Assembly: GCA_963972175.1 (NCBI GenBank)
Contig: CAXAVP010000137.1
Span: 1-11,521 of the forward strand
Reading direction: 5' to 3'
DNA length: 11,521 nucleotides
Source: Arenibacter sp963972175
GTDB lineage: Bacteria; Bacteroidota; Bacteroidia; Flavobacteriales; Flavobacteriaceae
In this document: positions 7,125 to 11,521 of the stretch, piece after piece
Numbering within the stretch: the stretch's first letter is position 1
How the letters are laid out: every line of letters begins with the position of its first letter
Made by a program: the position numbers and the translations under genes
The notes under the pieces: model-generated
Seen by the model: only the letters and a program-made list of their open reading frames with translations
Told to the model about the DNA's origin: nothing
Databases searched by the model: none

Positions 7125-7727
7125 TTAAAGAATGTCTTTATATAGAATGGCTATGACAAAAGTTACATCAGAGTGTTTATACAACAAAGCCCTGATGGTT
7201 TCAAGAGCTTTGCTCATTTGAGTTTTAACAGTACTTTCAGATATGCCCAATTTTAAACTTATTTCTTGATAACTAAGCCCTTCATTTCGAGACATTTCAA
7301 AAATTAGTTTTCTCCTAGGAGGCAGTTCTTCTATAATTTTTTCCCGCAGCTCATTGTAGTCTTTTTCATTTATAGTTACATCAGGCGATGGACTGTAATT
7401 ATGCTGTGTTTTATAAAAGATTATCTTCTTTAGCTTTTCTTCATTGGCTGCCTTTTTTAGAACATTTATAGTCATATTCCGTGTCAATCTAAACACATAT
7501 GCCTTGAAAGATAGTGTTGGATCCAATGCAGCTCTATTTAACCAAACTTTCATAAAAACGTCTTGAACGATTTCTTCAGCTTGGCTCCTGTCTTTCAACA
7601 TACTTTTACTATAAGCGTATATGTTATCCCTATAGCCGTCGTACAATTCTCTGAAGGCTCCTTCATTATTGTTAATAAGCCTTTTAAGCAATAATTCTTC
7701 TTTATTATTTTCTCTCAAACTGGACAT
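7125..7727 (-). CDS. ECF RNA polymerase sigma factor, FecI-like, Bacteroidota type
   Basis: The 200-residue protein has region 2 at about 22-92, including the FRELYDGYRDNIYAYS and AEEIVQDVFMKVW segments that bind core polymerase and the -10 element. Region 4 lies at about 124-182, with ELPPRRKLIFEMSRNEG and the helix-turn-helix LSYQEISLKLGISESTVK (151-168) that contacts the -35 element. Region 3 is absent, as in all ECF factors. The order of motifs fits the large Bacteroidota sigma-70 family found next to FecR and SusC/SusD genes. It should be controlled by the FecR encoded downstream and drive susC-susD. A short hydrophobic C-terminal tail (VTFVIAILY, about 188-196) follows region 4. A housekeeping-type promoter lies upstream at 7832-7859. 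Confidence 0.95.
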   Translation of the reverse strand: MSSLRENNKEELLLKRLINNNEGAFRELYDGYRDNIYAYSKSMLKDRSQAEEIVQDVFMKVWLNRAALDPTLSFKAYVFRLTRNMTINVLKKAANEEKLKKIIFYKTQHNYSPSPDVTINEKDYNELREKIIEELPPRRKLIFEMSRNEGLSYQEISLKLGISESTVKTQMSKALETIRALLYKHSDVTFVIAILYKDIL

Positions 7728-7831
7728 TATAATTTGCTAATATTATCCTTCATTCGAATCTTTTCGTATTATAAGATTAGGTAAAGAAGTTGCTTTGAGG
7801 TCTAAAGTAAAGATTTTTTTTAATACAGTAG

Positions 7832-7859
7832 CAAATATATAAAATCAGTAAAATGACAA
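7832..7859 (-). promoter_or_regulatory. Predicted Bacteroidota housekeeping promoter for the ECF sigma gene
   Basis: On the minus strand TTG (complement of 7857-7859) is followed after exactly 17 bp by TATATTTG (complement of 7832-7839). This fits the flavobacterial vegetative consensus TTG-N17-23-TAnnTTTG. Transcription would start near 7825, giving a leader of about 100 nt. The sigma gene is therefore probably made at a basal level, while susC has no such motif. Confidence 0.65.
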
Positions 7860-8024
7860 GTATATTGTTAATTTTTTGATTTGATATATATACTTAATAA
7901 CGTATTATTATGTATGGCTAATTTTCAATTTTAATAGTATAGTTTTAAGTTTTCATCAGTTTAAGTAAATAGATTATTATAAATATGTGGAAAAGGTGTA
8001 ATTGGGTAAAGTTGATAAATACCA
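7860..8024. other. AT-rich spacer without recognised features
   Basis: The stretch is very AT-rich, has no plausible ORF and no clear hairpin. It separates the sigma-gene promoter from the decayed transposon zone. Confidence 0.5.
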
Positions 8025-8073
8025 CTACACAACAACTGCGTATTGCGTTATTCCAAACAATTTTTGTAGCATC

Positions 8074-8088
8074 GGTGCCAATCCCTTA
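8074..8088. repeat. Left arm of a 15-bp perfect inverted repeat
   Basis: GGTGCCAATCCCTTA is the exact reverse complement of 8786-8800. The pair brackets the transposase remnant and the tRNA-like remnant, 727 bp in total. It could be the terminal inverted repeats of a decayed insertion sequence. No clean target-site duplication is seen: CATC lies directly outside the left arm, and one base away on the right. Confidence 0.45.
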
Positions 8089-8138
8089 AAAATGATAGTT
8101 TTAAATGTTAAAATCGTCTTGTGTTTCTTTGGGCTGTA

Positions 8139-8524
8139 TTATCCGTTGATCTCTTTAAAAAAAGCAGCAAACTCCTTTGACATGCGGGTCCCTTGTGCAA
8201 TAAAATCATCCCAATCACGGCTTTATTTGGTCCACTTTCTATATACCAGGACATCCCAGGGCCAGCGTTTGAGGCTCAAGCTGACCAAGTTGTCACGAAT
8301 GGGATAATCTTCAATGACCCTGGACTCCATAAAACCACTCCCCTTACATGTATGATCCTTATAAGCTTCCGGAATCCAGGTTTTTTCTTCTAAAAATATG
8401 GTTAATCGATTGAAGTACAAGGGATTCTTTATCGGCTTTTGTTCATGCCCGACAACATCAAAAAATCAAGTAATCCCTCTGGTAAAAATTAGTTCAATAG
8501 CGATAGATCGGTTCCTTTGTTCAT
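8139..8524 (-). pseudogene. Degenerate ISAon1-type transposase, N-terminal region protein
   Basis: Reading the minus strand across several lesions gives a recognisable chain. It starts with ATG at 8522-8524 (MNKGTDLSLL), then LPEGLLDF, then FNRLTIFLEEKTWIPEAY, RVIEDYPIRDNLVSLSLKR, and, past a TAA at 8223-8225 in the same frame, FIAQGTRMSKEFAAFFKEING, ending with TAA at 8139-8141. From memory of the family, the N-terminal ORF of ISAon1-like elements has LPEG(I/L)LD(Y/F)F near its start, a (D/E)(F/Y)PIR...L/V..KRRRW core, and ends with ...GTRMT.EFA.FLKE. Lesions are a likely compensated indel pair near 8486-8495 that creates a TAA at 8489-8491, a frameshift at the T-run near 8457-8462, and the internal TAA. 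The second, catalytic ORF of such elements is missing. The pieces are too short and broken to be functional. Confidence 0.65.
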
Positions 8525-8700
8525 CCTATAAATTTAAAGCGCAAAGAAATAAGTTATTCACTTTAGACCCAACTTTTGAGTTTGATCCGGTTTTTCATTT
8601 CTGGGAAGTAAGCTGGGCCTGCCCGAGCTTTCAACAAGAAATGAAAAAATGGTTCGCGATAGCGAAACAAGGTTTTCTATTTGCAGTAGTGGGCACTTCT

Positions 8701-8738
8701 GGTCCACGAGCACTGCGAGCTAACCCAGGTGGGACCAC
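8701..8738 (+). pseudogene. Compressed tRNA-like remnant ending in the tRNA 3' end
   Basis: This 38-nt stretch shows, in order, blocks also found in the CAU tRNA at 11-85: GGTCC, GAGCAC, CGAGC and CCCAGGTGGGACCAC (8724-8738, 15 of 15 matching 71-85). The D arm, anticodon loop and most of the T arm are absent or altered, so it cannot be a functional tRNA. It looks like a tRNA copy with internal deletions, or an integration scar. An alternative is that it is the end of a decayed + strand coding sequence that once read into the tRNA-derived tail (…SGPRALRANPGGTT then TAG at 8740-8742). Confidence 0.45.
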
Positions 8739-8756
8739 ATAGTTGGGACAAGGATG

Positions 8757-8789
8757 GGGCGAGAAGTTTATCCCGCCATAGGCGGTAAG
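8757..8789 (+). repeat. 33-nt repeat, copy B
   Basis: This matches 143-175 at 32 of 33 positions, including the CCGCC-ATA-GGCGG palindrome. It lies 18 nt after the tRNA 3'-end copy at 8724-8738. Its last four bases overlap the right arm of the 15-bp inverted repeat. Together with the tRNA remnant it reproduces the arrangement beside the real tRNA, without the hairpin terminator. Confidence 0.85.
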
Positions 8790-8800
8790 GGATTGGCACC
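8786..8800. repeat. Right arm of the 15-bp perfect inverted repeat
   Basis: TAAGGGATTGGCACC is the exact reverse complement of 8074-8088. See the left arm for interpretation. Confidence 0.45.
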
Positions 8801-9005
8801 CCATCGGACCCATGAGACACATGGCTTATGAATTTAAACCTACTCCAGCCAAATAAATAGGGAACACCCAATAATTTTAGCGGGCTCTTTGGATGTAGGA
8901 ATAAACCAATACCATAACATATCTTGTTAAATTCTTAATCATAAAATTACATTCCGTCCATTAAATGCGTCAATATAAAAGCGAAAGTATTGCTATTTTG
9001 GCCCT
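8801..9005. other. Upstream region of ppk1
   Basis: No gene is seen here. A near-match to the -7 box, TATTTTGG, lies within 15 bp of the ppk1 ATG, too close for a normal leader and without a TTG at the right distance. The ppk1 promoter is not confidently located. Confidence 0.35.
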
Positions 9006-11054
9006 ATGGAAACAGGCGTTATGGCAGAAGATTTTTCGTACCGGGACAGGGAATTGGACTGGCTGCGTTTTAACGAAAGGGTACTACAGGAAGCAGCAGA
9101 CCATAGAAACCCATTGTTGGAACGGTTGCGGTTCCTAGCTATATTTTCGTCCAATCTGGACGAGTTTTTTAAGGTGCGGATTTCAAAACTTCGTCAAATA
9201 AAAAAAGTAAAAAAGAATATTCGAAAACCCTTGGAGCTAAAGCCCAATAAGCTGCTAAAAACCTTGTTGTTCCAAATAGACCAACAGCAACAGCGCTTTG
9301 GGGAAATCTTTAGAACGGAGGTTCTCCCGGAATTAAAACAACATAAGATTCACCTTCTGGGCTTGGCGGATTATTCAACAGCCCAAATAGAAGACCTTCA
9401 GAAATTTTTTGAGCACAAAATAGCTTCGAATCTTACCCTTATTGATGGCGCGGACCTAACGGCAAATTCACTCAAGGAGGGTGAATTGTATGTTGTAGCC
9501 TATGATAAAAATGCCAATAAAATAGGGGTAGTGTATGTGCCTACCGCCGAATTGGGCAGATTTATTGAGGTGCCGGCAAAAGACGGAAACAGGGTGTACA
9601 CCTATTTGGAGGATGTTATCAAGTGCAATGCCCAGGCGGTCTTTCCAAACCTTTCGGATGTATCCCTTTACAATATCAAGGTCTCCAAGGATGCTGAACT
9701 GTATTTGGATGACGATTACGAGGGGGATTGGATAGAGCAGATATACACAGCACTCTCCCAACGCCAAATAGGGCAACCCACCAGATTGCTTTACGAACAA
9801 GGCATGCCAAAGGAGGTACGATCAATACTTAGAAGTAGTTTGGAGTTGGGGAAAATTGATATGTTTTCAGGGGGAAAGCGCCATAATTTTAGCGATTTTT
9901 TTTCGCTGGCAGCAGCTATAGATAAAGCCGAATTAAACTTTGAACCCCTGCCCCCATTAAGGAGTCAACCCTTTGAGGAGTCCCACAATTTCTTTGATCT
10001 TATTGCCCGGAAAGACCAACTGCTGCATTTTCCGTATCAGGATTTCCGGTATGTAGAGGATTGGTTGTTCCAGGCCGCTAGGGATCCAAAGGTAATCGCC
10101 ATCCATATTTCGCTCTACCGCATTGCCAAGAAGTCGCGCTTAACCTCTGCCTTGCTCAAGGCCCTGGAAAATGGCAAGCAACTGAGCATATTTGTGGAAG
10201 CCAAGGCCAGATTTGATGAGGCCAACAACATAAAATGGGGCAGAAAATTTGAGGAGAAGGGCGCTGAGGTCTTTTACAGTTTTCCCAACGTAAAAGTACA
10301 CTCCAAGATCTTGCATATAGAACGTTTGGAAAATGGCAAGAAGGTGGGTTATGCCTATATAGGTACCGGGAATTTTAATTCCAAAACGGCCAAAATATAT
10401 TGTGATCACGGGCTGTTTACGGCAAACAAAAGCATAAGTGCAGATCTGGCACAGGTCTTTAAAGTGCTAAAAAGGGAACTATTGAAACCCAAATTAAACT
10501 GCCTGCTCATTTCACCCTTCAATACTAGGAGTAGTTTTATACACCTCATACAGCGCGAAATAATGAACGCCCAGAACAATAAACCGGCGATGATCACGGC
10601 CAAGATGAACAGTTTGGAAGATAAGGAGATGATAAAATGGCTGTATAGGGCCAGTAATGCCGGGGTTAAGATCAAACTTTTGGTGAGGGGATTTTGTTGT
10701 CTGGTACCGGGAGTGGAAGGACAGAGCAAGAACATTGAAGTGAATAGTATAGTAGACCGTTTTTTGGAGCACGGCAGGGTGTTTTTGTTTCACAATAATG
10801 GGAAGGAGGAATTGTTTATGGGAAGCGCTGATTGGATGACGCGGAACCTGGATAAGCGCATAGAGGTCATTACACCAATTTTGGATGCCGACGTCTTTGA
10901 CCAATTAAAAGGGGTATTGAGCGTACAGTTAAACGATAACGTAAAGGCCAGGATCATTGGTAGAGATACCATAAATGAATATGTAGAGGTGGCCCTAGGG
11001 GAGGATGAGGTACGCTCACAGTATGAAATATATAAGTACTTGGAGCGCTTGTGA
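9006..11054 (+). CDS. ppk1: Polyphosphate kinase 1
   Basis: The enzyme reversibly moves the terminal phosphate of ATP onto a growing polyphosphate chain. At 682 residues it is full length (E. coli Ppk 688). The N-terminal domain begins FSYRDRELDWLRFNERVLQEA (10-30) and contains SNLDEFFKVRIS (49-60), with the ATP-site Asn at 50. Expected magnesium/phosphate-binding arginines are R372 (LYRIAKKS) and R402 (VEAKARFDE). The catalytic, phosphorylated His is H432 in VHSK, within a phospholipase-D-like HxK motif. The second conserved His is H596 in LFHNNGKEEL, followed by GSADWMTRNLDKRIEV. All key residues are present. The ATG at 9006 gives a five-residue extension before a second ATG at 9021; either could be the true start, as no clear ribosome site decides. 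It stands alone on the + strand, unrelated to the sigma/SusCD genes, with a terminator at 11137-11179. Confidence 0.97.
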   Translation: METGVMAEDFSYRDRELDWLRFNERVLQEAADHRNPLLERLRFLAIFSSNLDEFFKVRISKLRQIKKVKKNIRKPLELKPNKLLKTLLFQIDQQQQRFGEIFRTEVLPELKQHKIHLLGLADYSTAQIEDLQKFFEHKIASNLTLIDGADLTANSLKEGELYVVAYDKNANKIGVVYVPTAELGRFIEVPAKDGNRVYTYLEDVIKCNAQAVFPNLSDVSLYNIKVSKDAELYLDDDYEGDWIEQIYTALSQRQIGQPTRLLYEQGMPKEVRSILRSSLELGKIDMFSGGKRHNFSDFFSLAAAIDKAELNFEPLPPLRSQPFEESHNFFDLIARKDQLLHFPYQDFRYVEDWLFQAARDPKVIAIHISLYRIAKKSRLTSALLKALENGKQLSIFVEAKARFDEANNIKWGRKFEEKGAEVFYSFPNVKVHSKILHIERLENGKKVGYAYIGTGNFNSKTAKIYCDHGLFTANKSISADLAQVFKVLKRELLKPKLNCLLISPFNTRSSFIHLIQREIMNAQNNKPAMITAKMNSLEDKEMIKWLYRASNAGVKIKLLVRGFCCLVPGVEGQSKNIEVNSIVDRFLEHGRVFLFHNNGKEELFMGSADWMTRNLDKRIEVITPILDADVFDQLKGVLSVQLNDNVKARIIGRDTINEYVEVALGEDEVRSQYEIYKYLERL

Positions 11055-11136
11055 AGTTTCTGATGTCTTTGCAACCCATCTATTTATTTTAAGAATAACT
11101 TTTCTTATGCAGCCGAATAGGCACAACTAGAAAGAT

Positions 11137-11179
11137 GGGGATGGTTTACAGCTTTCTTAATGCCAACCCCCTTTTTTTT
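11137..11179 (+). terminator. Probable Rho-independent terminator of ppk1
   Basis: GGGGATGG (11137-11144) pairs with CCAACCCC (11163-11170), with one A-A mismatch, and is followed by C and eight T residues (11172-11179). The loop of 18 nt is long. It lies about 80 nt after the ppk1 stop codon. Confidence 0.55.
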
Positions 11180-11186
11180 GGCCGTA

Positions 11187-11521
11187 AATTGCTTTAGCTC
11201 ATGCCATGTTTATTTTTATGGGAATTCACTGAATCTCCTTCGTCGATTTCAGTTCTTTTAATCCTGTCCTGAGCGGAGCCGAAGGGTTATGGATGATTCA
11301 CAGGCTGTGGAAATGCAATTGTTGGAATACCCCGTTGTGAATTGCTTTAGCTCATGGCATGTTTATTTTTATGGGAATTCGCAGAATCTCCTTTGTCGAT
11401 TTCAGTTCTGTAATTTTATGGATGATTCACAGGTTAAGTCTGTTTTTAATACTTTCTCGCACGGTGGTGAATTGCTTTAGCTCATGGCATGTTTATTTTT
11501 ATGGGAATTCGCAGAATCTCC
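11187..11521. repeat. Array of a ~94-nt repeat with unrelated 35-36-nt intervening sequences
   Basis: Three copies start at 11187, 11340 and 11470 (first bases AATTGCTTTAGCTCATG). The complete copy 2 runs 11340-11433. Copy 1 (11187-11304) differs from it by a few substitutions and a 24-nt insertion. Copy 3 is identical to copy 2 over its visible 52 nt and is cut by the window end. Between the copies lie 11305-11339 (35 nt) and 11434-11469 (36 nt), which share only the last few bases (GTTGTG, GGTGGTG). The unit-to-unit distance is 153 then 130 bp. A small stem is possible in each unit (CAGAATC with GATT...TTCTG). No convincing ORF spans the array, so it is probably noncoding; its function is unknown. 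Confidence 0.85.
11263..11286. repeat. 24-nt dispersed repeat inserted in the first array copy
   Basis: The stretch begins CCTGTCCTGAGCGGAGCC and ends GAAGGG. It is absent from array copy 2, which reads straight through at the equivalent site (11410-11418). The sequence resembles the CCTGAGC...GTCGAAGGG-type short repeat that I recall from intergenic DNA of many flavobacterial genomes. Confidence 0.6.

Noticed and set aside
8652..8668. Small palindrome TTCGC-GATA-GCGAA
   Set aside because: A 5-bp stem without T-run or neighbouring partner; too common a motif to support a function.
86..8723. Integrase gene for the putative island
   Set aside because: None of the reading frames between the tRNA-end copies shows a tyrosine or serine recombinase; the only mobility gene seen is the broken ISAon1-like ORF.
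8002..8742. Several + strand ORFs of 66-114 codons in the decayed zone
   Set aside because: They lie opposite the transposase remnant or run through the tRNA-like remnant and show no protein-like motifs of their own.
9468..11074. Minus-strand ORFs of about 90-130 codons opposite ppk1
   Set aside because: These are shadows of a strongly conserved gene and have no plausible domain or start.
11289..11480. 63-codon + strand ORF in the array containing MDDSQ twice
   Set aside because: The repeated residues are just the translated DNA repeat; the ORF crosses unrelated intervening sequence, has no ribosome site and no recognisable domain.
11187..11521. CRISPR array
   Set aside because: The repeated unit is about 94 nt, far above CRISPR repeat length, the first copy is interrupted, and no cas gene is visible. 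Only the spacer length is CRISPR-like.

Overview
The window looks like chromosome from a marine-type member of the Flavobacteriaceae (Bacteroidota). The clues are a SusC/SusD pair controlled by an ECF sigma factor and a FecR anti-sigma factor, a promoter of the Bacteroidota form TTG-N17-TAnnTTTG, A-rich translation starts without clear Shine-Dalgarno sites, AT-rich intergenic DNA, a tRNA without encoded CCA, and a degenerate transposase ORF of the ISAon1 type.

Layout: (a) 11-84, a tRNA with anticodon CAU on the + strand, followed by a short zone with two + strand terminators, a 33-nt repeat and an extra copy of the tRNA 3' end. (b) 271-7859, a four-gene minus-strand system read right to left: promoter (7832-7859), ECF sigma factor (7125-7727), FecR-type anti-sigma factor (5713-6900), a 416-bp spacer holding a duplicated susC leader, SusC-type TonB-dependent transporter with an STN signalling domain (1988-5296), SusD-type lipoprotein (366-1967), and a strong terminator (271-307). 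(c) 8025-8800, a graveyard: a broken ISAon1-like transposase N-terminal ORF, a 15-bp inverted repeat, a compressed tRNA-like remnant and a second copy of the 33-nt repeat. (d) 9006-11054, an intact polyphosphate kinase gene (ppk1) on the + strand with its own terminator. (e) 11187-11521 (cut by the window end), a block of about 94 nt repeated three times with unrelated 35-36-nt sequence between copies; the first copy is split by a 24-nt dispersed repeat.

How the genes work together: the SusD lipoprotein on the cell surface captures a ligand and SusC imports it through the outer membrane. The periplasmic STN domain of SusC should report occupancy to FecR, which spans the inner membrane and controls the ECF sigma factor, so that the transporter pair is induced by its own cargo. 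No glycoside hydrolase, lyase, sulfatase, peptidase or inner-membrane transporter is visible, so the substrate cannot be named.

The parts not explained by standard annotation are: the duplicated susC leader, with two hairpins sharing a loop but differing in stem sequence with full compensation; the tRNA-3'-end copies on both sides of the sigma/FecR/SusCD block, suggesting insertion at a tRNA gene; and the long-repeat/short-spacer array after ppk1.
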